Positions 8,391 to 16,602 of a stretch of DNA of 64,000 nt are shown piece by piece. Both the position numbers and the translations under genes were made by a program. Numbering within the stretch: position 1 is the stretch's first letter; the number at the start of each line of letters is the position of its first letter. Origin of the DNA: Cellulomonas sp. SLBN-39 (GTDB lineage Bacteria > Actinomycetota > Actinomycetes > Actinomycetales > Cellulomonadaceae); assembly GCF_006715865.1 (NCBI RefSeq), contig NZ_VFOA01000001.1, positions 4,083,781 through 4,147,780 on the forward strand, written 5' to 3'. Under the pieces are notes generated by a model. The model saw only the letters and a program-made list of their open reading frames with translations, did not search any database and was not told the DNA's origin.

Positions 8391-8546
8391 GCCCACCCGG
8401 CCCGCGTCCCCCCGCCGGGCCCGCCGCAGGACCGGCACCGCCCGCCCGCACGCCCACCCACGGGCACAGGGCAGCGGCGGCGGTGCCCCCTGCCCACCGC
8501 ACCACCCGCAGCCCGGGCGCCCCGGGCCCCACCCCAGGGAGCACCC

Positions 8547-10226
8547 GTGAAGATCGTCATCGTCGGAGGCGTCGCCGCCGGCATGTCCGCCGCCGCCCGC
8601 GCCCGCCGCCTCGCCGAGGACGCCCAGATCGTCGTCCTCGAGCGCGGCCCGCACGTCTCGTTCGCCGCCTGCGGCCTGCCGTACCACCTGTCCGGCGAGA
8701 TCGCCGACGCCGACGACCTGCTGCTGCACACCCCCGCGTCGCTGCAGGCCGCGCTCGGCCTGGACGTGCGCACGCACAGCGAGGCCGTCGCGATCGACCG
8801 CACCGCCCGCACCGTGCGCGTCGCCGGCCCGCAGGGCGAGTACGACGAGCCGTACGACGCGCTGCTGCTGGCCCCCGGCGCCGTGGCCGTCGCCCCGCCG
8901 CTGCCGGGCCTCGACCTGCCCGCCGTGCGCACGCTGCGCACCGTCGCCGACGCCGTCGCCCTGCGCGAGCGCGTCGACGCCGGTGCCCGCCGCGCCGTCG
9001 TCCTCGGCGCCGGGTTCATCGGCCTGGAGGCCGTCGAGGCGCTGCGGCACCGCGGCGTCGACGTCGACCTCGTCGAGCGCGCCCCGCAGGTGCTGCCGCC
9101 GCTGGACCCCGAGCTCGCCGCCCTCGTCGCCGGCGAGCTGGCCGACCACGGCGTGCGCGTGCGCGCCGGGGTCTCCGCCACCGGCGTCGAGGAGGCGCCC
9201 GACGGCGGCGTGGTCGTCGTGCTCGACGACGGCACCCGCCTGCCCGCCGACCTCGTCGTGCTGTCCGTCGGCGTGCGCCCCGACTCCGCGCTGGCCGCCT
9301 CCGCCGGGCTCGACGTCGACGCGCGCGGTGCGATCGTCGTCGACGCCGCCCAGCGCACGTCCGACCCGCACGTGTGGGCCGCGGGCGACGCCACCGCCGT
9401 GGTGCACGCCGTCACCGGCGCCCGCGGTCCCGTGCCGCTCGCCGGGCCCGCCAACCGCGCCGGGCGCACCGCCGCGGACTCCATGCTCGGCGCCGAGGTC
9501 GCCTCCCCGCCCGTGCTCGGCACCGCCGTCGTGCGCGTCATGGGCCTGACCGCCGCCGTCACCGGCGCCAACGCCGCCATGCTCGCCGACGTCGAGCACC
9601 ACACGCTGCACCTGCACGGCGGGCACCACGCCGGGTTCTACCCCGGGGCGCAGGCCGTGCACCTCGTCGTGCACGTGGGCACCGACGGGCGCCTGCTCGG
9701 CGCGCAGGCCGTCGGCCGCGAGGGCGTCGACAAGCGCATCGACGTCATCGCCACGGCCATCCGCGCCGGGCTGCGCGCCACCGACCTGGCCGACCTCGAG
9801 CTCGCGTACGCCCCGCCGTACGGCGCCGCCAAGGACCCGGTGAACATGGCCGGGTTCGTCGCGCAGAACGTCCTCGACGGCACCCTCGCGCTCTGGCACG
9901 CCCGCGACCTCGACGCCGTGCGGGCGTCCGCGCTCGTGCTCGACGTGCGCGGCGACGCCGAGTGGGCGTCGGGCCACCTGCCCGAGGCCCTCCACGTGCC
10001 GCACACCCAGCTGCGCGACCGGCTCGACGAGGTCGTCGCCGCGGCCGCCGGGCGGCCCGTGCGCGTGCACTGCGCCAGCGGGGTGCGCTCCTACCTCGCG
10101 CACCGGGTGCTCGTCGCGGCGGGGCTGGACTCCGCGTCGCTGTCGGGCGGCATGCAGACCCTGCGCGCCGTGCACCCCGACCTCGAGCTGGTCACCGAGG
10201 CGCAGCGGGTGCCGCAGCCGGTCTGA
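8547..10226 (+). CDS. CoA-disulfide reductase with C-terminal rhodanese domain (CoADR-RHD)
   Basis: A 559-residue fusion. Residues 1-450 form an FAD/NAD(P)-binding reductase (IVIVGGVAAGMSAA at the start, second Rossmann AVVLGAGFIGLEAVEAL, FAD motif VWAAGDA) with the single active-site Cys42 in SFAACGLPYHLSG, as in CoA-disulfide/NADH oxidase-type enzymes. Residues about 460-559 are a rhodanese domain with catalytic Cys509 in VHCASGVRS. The family reduces CoA persulfides and polysulfides or disulfides. GTG start at 8547 after GGGA. It follows the CstR-like gene by 156 bases and is probably its main target. Direction and substrate in vivo are inferred. Confidence 0.9.
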   Translation: MKIVIVGGVAAGMSAAARARRLAEDAQIVVLERGPHVSFAACGLPYHLSGEIADADDLLLHTPASLQAALGLDVRTHSEAVAIDRTARTVRVAGPQGEYDEPYDALLLAPGAVAVAPPLPGLDLPAVRTLRTVADAVALRERVDAGARRAVVLGAGFIGLEAVEALRHRGVDVDLVERAPQVLPPLDPELAALVAGELADHGVRVRAGVSATGVEEAPDGGVVVVLDDGTRLPADLVVLSVGVRPDSALAASAGLDVDARGAIVVDAAQRTSDPHVWAAGDATAVVHAVTGARGPVPLAGPANRAGRTAADSMLGAEVASPPVLGTAVVRVMGLTAAVTGANAAMLADVEHHTLHLHGGHHAGFYPGAQAVHLVVHVGTDGRLLGAQAVGREGVDKRIDVIATAIRAGLRATDLADLELAYAPPYGAAKDPVNMAGFVAQNVLDGTLALWHARDLDAVRASALVLDVRGDAEWASGHLPEALHVPHTQLRDRLDEVVAAAAGRPVRVHCASGVRSYLAHRVLVAAGLDSASLSGGMQTLRAVHPDLELVTEAQRVPQPV

Positions 10227-10240
10227 GCCGACGGCTTGCC

Positions 10241-10288
10241 CCCGGCGGGGTCCCGGAGCGTAGGGTGACGCCCCGGAACCCCGCCGGG
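10241..10288. terminator. hairpin between the CoADR-RHD gene and the ABC operon
   Basis: CCCGGCGGGGT (10241-10251) pairs exactly with ACCCCGCCGGG (10278-10288), an 11-bp GC-rich stem enclosing 26 bases. No U-tract follows, as is usual for actinobacterial hairpins. It lies just after the reductase stop at 10226 and could terminate or process that transcript. Confidence 0.45.
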
Positions 10289-10402
10289 CGAGTGGTGGGG
10301 TCGCACCGCCCCCGGCTGGGACGGTCCTCCGCGGCGTGACGTGCGCCGACCCCTCCACGAGCGCCCGACGACGTGCGCGCACGGCACCGACCCGGAGCAC
10401 CC

Positions 10403-11422
10403 ATGCCCTCCCTCACGTCCGCACCCCTGCGCACCGCACGCCGCACGACCGCCGCCCTCACGCTCGTGCTCGCGCTCGGCGCGTGCAGCACGGCCGGCAC
10501 CGCCGCGCCCGTCACCGGCGCCACGGGTGCCGCGCCCGACCCCGCGTACCCCGTCACGCTCGACAACTGCGGCACCGAGGTCACCCTCGACGCCCCGCCC
10601 GAGCGCGTGGTCACCATCAAGTCCTCCACCACCGAGCTCGTCGCCGCGCTCGGCGCCGCCGACCGCCTCGTCGGCACCGCGTTCAGCGACGGCCCCGCCC
10701 CCGACGACCTCGCCGCCGCGCTGGCCGACGTCCCCGAGCTGTCCGAGCAGGTGCCCGGGCAGGAGGCGCTGCTCGAGGCCGCGCCCGACCTCGTGCTCGG
10801 CGGGTGGGAGTCGAACTTCTCCGCCGACGGCGCCGGCGAGCGCGACGCGCTTGCCGCGCTGGGCATCGCGACGTACGTGGCGCCGTCCGCGTGCAAGGAG
10901 GCCGGGTACCAGCCCGACCCGCTGACGTTCGACCTGGTGATGGCGCAGATCCGCGAGGCCGGCGCGCTCCTGGGTGTGCCCGACGCCGCCGAGCAGGTCG
11001 TCGCCGAGCAGCAGGCGGTGCTCGACGCGGTCGAGCCCGTCGACGGGGTCACGGCCCTGTGGTGGTCGTCCGGCGAGGACTCCCCCTACGTCGGCGCCGG
11101 CATCGGCGCACCGCAGATGATCCTGGGCGCCGCCGGGCTCGACAACGTGTTCGCCGACGTGCACGACACGTGGACCTCGGTCGGGTGGGAGCAGGTCGTG
11201 GACGCCGACCCGGATGTCCTCGTGCTCGTCGACGCCGCGTGGAACACCGCGGCCGACAAGAAGGCCGCGCTGGCCGCGAACCCCGCGACCGCGCAGCTCG
11301 AGGCCGTCCGCGAGGAGCGGTACGTGGTCGTCCCGTTCGCCGCGACCGAGGCGGGCGTGCGGAACGCCGACACCGTCGCCGACGTCGTCGACCAGGTCAC
11401 CGCGCTCGGCCTCGACGGCTGA
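10403..11422 (+). CDS. metal-chelate/cobalamin-type ABC substrate-binding lipoprotein
   Basis: A 339-residue class III binding protein. The N-terminus is a lipoprotein signal (LTLVLALGACSTAG, modified Cys near residue 30), followed by the PF01497-type fold: VTLDAPPERVVTIKSSTTE, the LGAADRLVGTAFSDG strand, PDLVLGGWESNF and WWSSGEDSPYVGAGIG. The ATG at 10403 has GGAG six bases upstream; an upstream GTG in frame at 10373 is less likely because it would extend the signal. It heads an operon with a FecCD permease and an ATPase. The ligand may be a ferric siderophore, haem or a corrinoid; sequence alone does not settle it. Confidence 0.87.
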   Translation: MPSLTSAPLRTARRTTAALTLVLALGACSTAGTAAPVTGATGAAPDPAYPVTLDNCGTEVTLDAPPERVVTIKSSTTELVAALGAADRLVGTAFSDGPAPDDLAAALADVPELSEQVPGQEALLEAAPDLVLGGWESNFSADGAGERDALAALGIATYVAPSACKEAGYQPDPLTFDLVMAQIREAGALLGVPDAAEQVVAEQQAVLDAVEPVDGVTALWWSSGEDSPYVGAGIGAPQMILGAAGLDNVFADVHDTWTSVGWEQVVDADPDVLVLVDAAWNTAADKKAALAANPATAQLEAVREERYVVVPFAATEAGVRNADTVADVVDQVTALGLDG

Positions 11423-11430
11423 GCGGACCG

Positions 11431-12522
11431 GTGACGGGCAGGGCGACGGTGGGCGGCACCGCGGTGGGTCCGGTGACGGGGACGCGTGACGTCTCCGGGC
11501 GTGCCCCGCGGCGCCCGCCGCTGGTCGTCCTGCTCGGCGTCGGCGGGGTGCTGCTCGTCGCGAGCGTGCTGGTCACCGTGACGATCGGGCCAGCCGACCT
11601 GGCCGTCGGCGAGGTCGCCCGGTCCGTGGCCGGGCACCTCGGCCTCGACGTGGCGCCCGTGCCCGTGCTGCACGACGCGATCGTGTGGCAGCTGCGCCTG
11701 CCGCGGGTGCTGACGGCCGCCGCGGTGGGCGCCGGGCTCGCGGTGGCCGGGGCGGTCATGCAGTCGCTGACCCGCAACCCGCTGGCCGACCCGTACCTGC
11801 TCGGGCTCTCGTCCGGGGCCTCGCTGGGCGCGGTCGCGGTGCTGCTGCTCGGGGTCGGGGTCCTGCTTCCCGTCGCCGCGTTCGTCGGGGCGCTCGCCGC
11901 GCTCGTCGCGACCCTGGCACTGGCCCGCACGGGCGGCACCCTGACGCCGTCGCGGGCGGTGCTCGCCGGGCTCGCGGTGTCCCAGCTCGCGGCCGCGGCC
12001 ACGTCGTTCGTCATCTTCTGGACCGCGACCGGCGACGCGTACCGCGAGATCCTGTCCTGGCTGATGGGCTCCCTCGCCGGGGCGACGTGGTCGTCCGTGG
12101 CGATCTCCGGCGGTGCGCTCGCCCTGGTCGGGGCCGTGCTGGGCGTCGCCGCGACCCGGCTGGACGCGTTCGCGTTCGGGGACACCGCCGCCGCGGCCCT
12201 CGGCGTCGACGTCGACCGCACGCGCTGGACGCTCATGACCCTCGTCGCGCTGCTCACCGGGGCGATGGTCGCGGTGTCCGGCGCCATCGGCTTCGTCGGG
12301 CTGGTGCTGCCGCACGCCGTCTCCGTGGTCACCGGCCCCGGGCACCGTCGGCTGCTGCCCGTCGCCGCCGTCACCGGGGCGGTCTTCCTCGTCTGGGCCG
12401 ACACGCTGGCGCGCACCGTGTTCGACCCGCGCGAGCTGCCCGTGGGCATCGTCACCGCGCTCGTCGGGGTGCCCGTGTTCGCGGTGCTGCTGCGCCGGGG
12501 ACGGGGGACGGCGTGGAGCTGA
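11431..12522 (+). CDS. FecCD/BtuC-family ABC permease
   Basis: The 363-residue polytopic protein has the FecCD hallmarks WQLRLPRVLTAAAVGAGLA, MQSLTRNPLADPYLLGLSSG and GFVGLVLPHAVSVVTGPGHR, and about ten hydrophobic segments. The GTG at 11431, eight bases after the stop of the binding protein, is taken as start. A poorly conserved N-terminal stretch of about 30 residues leaves the exact start uncertain. Its last ten bases overlap the ATPase start. It forms the membrane channel of the importer. Confidence 0.87.
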   Translation: MTGRATVGGTAVGPVTGTRDVSGRAPRRPPLVVLLGVGGVLLVASVLVTVTIGPADLAVGEVARSVAGHLGLDVAPVPVLHDAIVWQLRLPRVLTAAAVGAGLAVAGAVMQSLTRNPLADPYLLGLSSGASLGAVAVLLLGVGVLLPVAAFVGALAALVATLALARTGGTLTPSRAVLAGLAVSQLAAAATSFVIFWTATGDAYREILSWLMGSLAGATWSSVAISGGALALVGAVLGVAATRLDAFAFGDTAAAALGVDVDRTRWTLMTLVALLTGAMVAVSGAIGFVGLVLPHAVSVVTGPGHRRLLPVAAVTGAVFLVWADTLARTVFDPRELPVGIVTALVGVPVFAVLLRRGRGTAWS

Positions 12523-13412
12523 GGATCGCGGGGGCCGGTGTGCGCCTGGGCGGCCGGTGGGTCGTCGACGGGATCGACGCGACCCCGCCGCCGGGCGCGA
12601 TCACGGGCGTGCTGGGCCCCAACGGCGCCGGCAAGTCCACCCTCCTGCGCCTCGTGGCCGGGCTGCTGCCGCCCGGTGCGGGCGCCGTGCTCGTCTCCGA
12701 CCCGGACGCGCCCGCCCCGGCCGCGGGTGCCCCGACGACGCCCGTGCACCTGCTCCCCCGGCGCCGCCGCGCGCAGCACGTGGCCCTCCTCGAGCAGGAG
12801 TCCGCCGCCGCCGTGCCGCTGGGGGTGCGCGAGGTCGTCGCCCTCGGCCGCACGCCCTACCGGTCGCTGTGGGGCACGGACCCCGACGCCGGCGCCGTCG
12901 ACCGCGCCCTGTCCGCCGCCCGCGCCGACCACCTGGCCGACCGGGCGTGGTCCACGCTGTCCGGCGGCGAGCGCCAGCGCGTCCACGTCGCCCGCGCGCT
13001 CGCGCAGGAGCCGTCGCTGCTGCTGCTCGACGAGCCGACGAACCACCTCGACGTGAGCGCCCAGCTCGCGCTGCTGCAGCTCGTGCACGACCTCGGTGTG
13101 ACGACCGTCGCGGCGCTGCACGACCTCAACCTGGCCGCGGCCCACTGCGCGCACGTCCTCGTGCTCGACCGGGGCCGACTGGCCGCCGCGGGTCCGCCGG
13201 AGCAGGTGCTGACGCCGGCGCTGCTGCGCACCGTCTACGGGGTCGAGGCCGACGTGCTCACGCACCCGCGGACGGGCCGGCCGGTGATCGCGCTCAGCGG
13301 CCTGGCACCCGACGGACCTGACCGCCCCGACGGCCCGCCCCCGGACCCCGACGACGGCGCGACCGTCGGCACCCGCACCCCCGGCACCGGCCGGGACGAG
13401 GAGGACGCATGA
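12513..13412 (+). CDS. FecE/BtuD-type ABC ATPase
   Basis: A 299-residue ATPase with Walker A GPNGAGKST, signature LSGGERQRV, Walker B LLLLDEPTNHLD and the H-loop AALHDLNLAA. Between Walker A and the Q-loop lies an unusual Pro/Ala/Arg-rich insert of roughly 35 residues, and a Pro/Asp-rich tail of about 30 residues ends the protein; both are outside the conserved fold. GTG start at 12513. The stop codon overlaps the ATG of cofD at 13409 (ATGA), so this importer is translated with the F420 biosynthesis genes. Confidence 0.86.
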   Translation: MELRIAGAGVRLGGRWVVDGIDATPPPGAITGVLGPNGAGKSTLLRLVAGLLPPGAGAVLVSDPDAPAPAAGAPTTPVHLLPRRRRAQHVALLEQESAAAVPLGVREVVALGRTPYRSLWGTDPDAGAVDRALSAARADHLADRAWSTLSGGERQRVHVARALAQEPSLLLLDEPTNHLDVSAQLALLQLVHDLGVTTVAALHDLNLAAAHCAHVLVLDRGRLAAAGPPEQVLTPALLRTVYGVEADVLTHPRTGRPVIALSGLAPDGPDRPDGPPPDPDDGATVGTRTPGTGRDEEDA

Positions 13413-14392
13413 GGATCACCGTCATCAGCGGGGGCGTCGGCGGCGCCCGCTTCACGCGCGGCCTGCTGGCCCTGCTCGCCGACCGCCTCCCCGACGGGCA
13501 CGGCGGCACCACCGCGCAGGTCACGGTCGTGGCCAACACCGGCGACGACATGTGGCTGCACGGGGTGCGCGTGTGCCCCGACCTCGACACCCTCATGTAC
13601 ACGCTCGGCGGCGCCGTGCACGAGGGCCAGGGCTGGGGGCGGCGCGAGGAGTCCACGACCGTCGCGACCGACCTCGCCGCGTACGGCCTCGGGTGGGAGT
13701 GGTTCACGCTCGGCGACCTCGACCTGGCCACGCACCTGGCCCGCACCGAGCTGCTGCGCCGGGGGCTGCCCCTGCACCGGGTCGTCGAGCACCTGGCCGC
13801 CCGGTGGCGACCCGGCGTGCGGCTGCTGCCGATGAGCGACCAGGAGGTCGAGACCCACGTCGTCACCGACGACGGGACGATCCACTTCGAGGAGTGGTGG
13901 GTGCGCCACCGGGCAGCGGTGCCTGCCCGGGGGTTCGTGCAGGTCGGCGTCGAGGACGCCCGCCCCGCGCCAGGGGTGCTCGAGGCCCTCGCGGACGCCG
14001 ACGTGGTGGTGGTGCCGCCGTCGAACCCGGTGGTCTCCGTCGGCACGGTGCTCGGCGTCCCCGGGGTCCGCGACGCGCTGCGGTCCACCGCCGCACCCGT
14101 CGTCGGGGTGAGCCCGGTGGTCGGCGGCGCGCCCGTGCGCGGCATGGCCGACGCGTGCCTGACCGCGATCGGCGTGGCCACGGACGCCGCCGCGGTCGCC
14201 CGGCACCACGGCCTGCGCGCGACGGGCGGCGTGCTGGACGCGTGGCTCGTCGACGAGGCCGACGCCGACGCCGTCGGGCCGCTGCGCGCCGAGGGGTGGC
14301 GGGTGCAGGCCGCGCCGACGCTCATGACGGACGTCCCCGCCACGGCGGCGCTCGCCGCCCGTACCCTGGCCCTCGTGGACCGGATGCCGTGA
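13409..14392 (+). CDS. cofD: 2-phospho-L-lactate (or phosphoenolpyruvate) transferase, F420 biosynthesis
   Basis: The 327-residue protein starts with ITVISGGVGGARFTRGL, the nucleotide-binding opening of CofD/FbiA, and keeps NTGDDMWLHGVRVCPDLDTL and PSNPVVSVGTVLGVP. It couples the activated three-carbon donor to the deazaflavin Fo, giving F420-0 or dehydro-F420-0. Length fits the family. It overlaps the ABC ATPase upstream and cofC downstream (GTGA). In actinobacteria the gene is also called fbiA, and the donor is probably the phosphoenolpyruvate-derived nucleotide. Product assignment is firm; regulation is not visible. Confidence 0.95.
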   Translation: MRITVISGGVGGARFTRGLLALLADRLPDGHGGTTAQVTVVANTGDDMWLHGVRVCPDLDTLMYTLGGAVHEGQGWGRREESTTVATDLAAYGLGWEWFTLGDLDLATHLARTELLRRGLPLHRVVEHLAARWRPGVRLLPMSDQEVETHVVTDDGTIHFEEWWVRHRAAVPARGFVQVGVEDARPAPGVLEALADADVVVVPPSNPVVSVGTVLGVPGVRDALRSTAAPVVGVSPVVGGAPVRGMADACLTAIGVATDAAAVARHHGLRATGGVLDAWLVDEADADAVGPLRAEGWRVQAAPTLMTDVPATAALAARTLALVDRMP

Positions 14393-15000
14393 GCGCGACC
14401 TGGTGGGTCGTCGTGCCCGTGAAGGACGCCCGCCGCGGCAAGTCCCGCCTGGCCGGCGTCCTCGACGACGACTCCCGCGCCCGGCTGGTGCGGGCGATGG
14501 CGCTCGACACGCTCGCCGCCGCCCGGTCCGCCGCGCGGGTCCTCGGCGTCGTCCTCGTGACGCCCGACCCGGTGCTGGCCGCGGCCGCGCAGGCGGTCGG
14601 CGTCCACGTCGTCCCCGAGCCGGACCCGGTGCCCGGCGCCCCGGCGGGGCTCGACGCCGCCGTGCTGGCCGGCGCCGCGCACGTGCACGCCACCAGCCCG
14701 CGCGCGCACGTCGCGGCGCTGCTGGGTGACCTGCCGCGGCTCGACCCGCGCGACCTGGACGACGCGCTCGCGCTCGCCGGCCGGTCGACGCGCGCGCACG
14801 TCGCCGACGCGGAGGGCACCGGCACCACGCTGCTCACGGCCCGCTCGGGCACACCGCTGCGGCCCGCGTTCGGCACCGGGTCCTCGGCGCGGCACGCCGC
14901 CGCCGGGCACGTGCTGCTCGACGTGCCGCTCGGCTCGACCCTGCGGCACGACGTCGACCTGCCCGCGGACCTCGACACGCTGGCCGACCCGAGCACCTGA
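14389..15000 (+). CDS. cofC: 2-phospho-L-lactate/phosphoenolpyruvate guanylyltransferase, F420 biosynthesis
   Basis: A 203-residue CofC/FbiD nucleotidyltransferase. It opens WWVVVPVKDARRGKSRLAGV, the GTP-binding P-loop-like segment of this family, has LLGDLPRLDP near the middle and RPAFGTGSSARH toward the end. It activates phosphoenolpyruvate or 2-phospholactate with GTP for CofD. The GTG start at 14389 overlaps the cofD stop by four bases, so the two steps that act in sequence are coupled in translation. It is the last gene of this plus-strand operon and converges on the T7SS locus. Confidence 0.94.
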   Translation: MSATWWVVVPVKDARRGKSRLAGVLDDDSRARLVRAMALDTLAAARSAARVLGVVLVTPDPVLAAAAQAVGVHVVPEPDPVPGAPAGLDAAVLAGAAHVHATSPRAHVAALLGDLPRLDPRDLDDALALAGRSTRAHVADAEGTGTTLLTARSGTPLRPAFGTGSSARHAAAGHVLLDVPLGSTLRHDVDLPADLDTLADPST

Positions 15001-15070
15001 CCGCGGGCAGGCGCTCACCGGCCGTCCGGCTCGCACGGCGTGCATCCCCGTGCTCCCGGGGGGGGTGCGA

Positions 15071-15826
15071 TCACCCGCCGACGCCGGACGCCGCGGCCCG
15101 GACCTGCTCCAGGTGCCGCACGAGCGCCCGGGTGCGCGCCACCGGTGCGGGCAGGAACGAGCCGCCGACCCGGCGCGCCGGCACCAGGACCACCGCGTAC
15201 CCCGCCGGCAGCACGAGCAGGACCGCGGGTCGGGCGCCGTTGCCGGCGATCACGCCGGAGCCCTCGAGTACGCGAGGGACGTCGGCCCAGGGCGCCGACC
15301 AGAGGACCGCGGGCGACCCGGCGCCCGCCCACAGCTCGACGCCGGTGGGTGCGACGACGAGCGTGAGGGCTGTGCCCTGCGCAGGTCGGAGCGGGGGTGC
15401 GGGGACACCCAGCTCGACGAGCACGTCACGCAGCCCGGCCGCTCCCCAGACCTCGACGACCTCCGCCCCCGGGCGCACGGCGCGCACCGCGCGGTGCCGC
15501 GCGCGGGTGCTCGCCGCCATGCGCACCATGACGACGGCGACGAGGACGCCGATCACGGCGGCGACGACACCGATGCTCCCGACCTCGCCGTCGGCGAGGA
15601 CCCGCCAGCCGAGCACCGCCACGGCCGACGCCGGCAGCACGAGGACCGCCAGGCCCCACAGCCGGTTCCTGCGGTGCAGGGCGTCGAGCTCGGCGTCCGT
15701 GGGCACGTCGAGGGCCCACGGGTCGAACGGCTGCTGGTCGTCGGGCTGTGGCCGGGGCCCGTCCTGGGTGGGCGGCGTGGTCGTGGTGGCGTGCCCGGTC
15801 GGGGCGGGCCGGTCGGTGCGGGTCAT
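15071..15826 (-). CDS. unknown membrane protein at the end of the T7SS operon
   Basis: A 251-residue protein of unknown function. The first 55 residues are Thr/Pro/Asp-rich and hydrophilic. Two adjacent hydrophobic segments (LWGLAVLVLPASAVAVLGW and IGVVAAVIGVLVAVVMV) follow, then a soluble domain of about 150 residues with VVEVWGAAGLRDVLVELGVP and VLLVLPAGYAVVLVP. The ATG at 15826 overlaps the stop of the preceding gene, so it belongs to the WXG100 transcript. A role as a secretion accessory or immunity protein is possible but not shown. No family recognised. Confidence 0.8.
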   Translation of the reverse strand: MTRTDRPAPTGHATTTTPPTQDGPRPQPDDQQPFDPWALDVPTDAELDALHRRNRLWGLAVLVLPASAVAVLGWRVLADGEVGSIGVVAAVIGVLVAVVMVRMAASTRARHRAVRAVRPGAEVVEVWGAAGLRDVLVELGVPAPPLRPAQGTALTLVVAPTGVELWAGAGSPAVLWSAPWADVPRVLEGSGVIAGNGARPAVLLVLPAGYAVVLVPARRVGGSFLPAPVARTRALVRHLEQVRAAASGVGG

Positions 15827-16602
15827 CGTGGGTGCTCCTGCTCCCCCGCGGCTGCGGGATCGGTGTCGTAGGACGTGGCTGCGCCGTCGGGGACGGCGTC
15901 GACGGAGGTCGGTGCGGAGGTCGTGGGTGCGGTGTCGTCGGTCGTGGTGCCGTCGGGGTGGAGCGTCGCGGCGACGGCGTCGCACAGGTCCAGGCAGGCG
16001 TCGCGCAGCGCGAGCAGCGGCGTCGACGCGGTGAGCCGCACGAGGCCGTGCCCGTCGCCGGGGTCCGTCCAGTGCTCGACCAGGAGCAGCGGCACGGTGG
16101 CGCGGGGCGCGCCCGGCAGCGCCCCGGGGCGTTCGCGCACGGTCCGCAGCACGAGGCCGAAGGGGCCGCTGCCCGCCTCGAGCCGTCCGCCGCCGTCGGC
16201 GGGGCCGACCTGCGCGGCGAGCGCGGTCCGTGTCCGTGCCCGCCCCTGCTCGTCGGCCCACGAGCCGGGTGCGCGGGACGCCGTGAGCGTCAGCGGCAGC
16301 GGCACGCCACCCGCGCTGCCGAGCATGAAGGCCACGAGCCAGCCGCCGCGGGACGCCGCCCGGGCGGTCTGCACCGTCAGCGCCGTGCGCAGCTGGCGCC
16401 GCAGCGGCGCCGGCAGGTCGGTCCGCGACGTGACGAGGCGGTCCACCGCCCGACGCCGGGCCACCGGGTCGCCCAGCGGCACGAGCCACCAGTCGGCGGG
16501 CAGCACCAGCCCGACGCCGCGCACGGCACCGCGACCACCGACGGGGCCGGCCGCAGGTGCGGCGGCGGGAGCGGGGGCGACCTGCGCCACGGTCGCGCTC
16601 AT
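15823..16602 (-). CDS. unknown T7SS-operon protein
   Basis: A 259-residue soluble protein with no family I recognise. After an Ala/Pro-rich start it reads VGLVLPADWWLVPLGDP, an Arg-rich helix and GGWLVAFMLGSAGGVPLPL, and ends in a Thr/Asp-rich tail. No signal peptide or clear membrane helix. It overlaps its neighbours by four bases on each side (ATGA), so it is made together with the large T7SS-associated protein at 16599-17990. That arrangement would suit a chaperone or partner of the secreted protein, as EspG-like proteins are, but no resemblance to EspG is visible. Confidence 0.8.
   Translation of the reverse strand: MSATVAQVAPAPAAAPAAGPVGGRGAVRGVGLVLPADWWLVPLGDPVARRRAVDRLVTSRTDLPAPLRRQLRTALTVQTARAASRGGWLVAFMLGSAGGVPLPLTLTASRAPGSWADEQGRARTRTALAAQVGPADGGGRLEAGSGPFGLVLRTVRERPGALPGAPRATVPLLLVEHWTDPGDGHGLVRLTASTPLLALRDACLDLCDAVAATLHPDGTTTDDTAPTTSAPTSVDAVPDGAATSYDTDPAAAGEQEHPR

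Noticed and set aside
5097..10400. Open frames of 1000-1700 codons on both strands (for example 5097-10400 minus and 18585-23888 plus)
   Set aside because: They run antisense to genes with complete catalytic motifs, and their translations are Arg/Gly/Pro/Ala-rich without any domain. They result from the high GC content.
10227..10402. Cobalamin riboswitch before the chelate importer
   Set aside because: The 176 bases contain a simple 11-bp hairpin but I could not find the conserved B12-box or the multi-helix junction.
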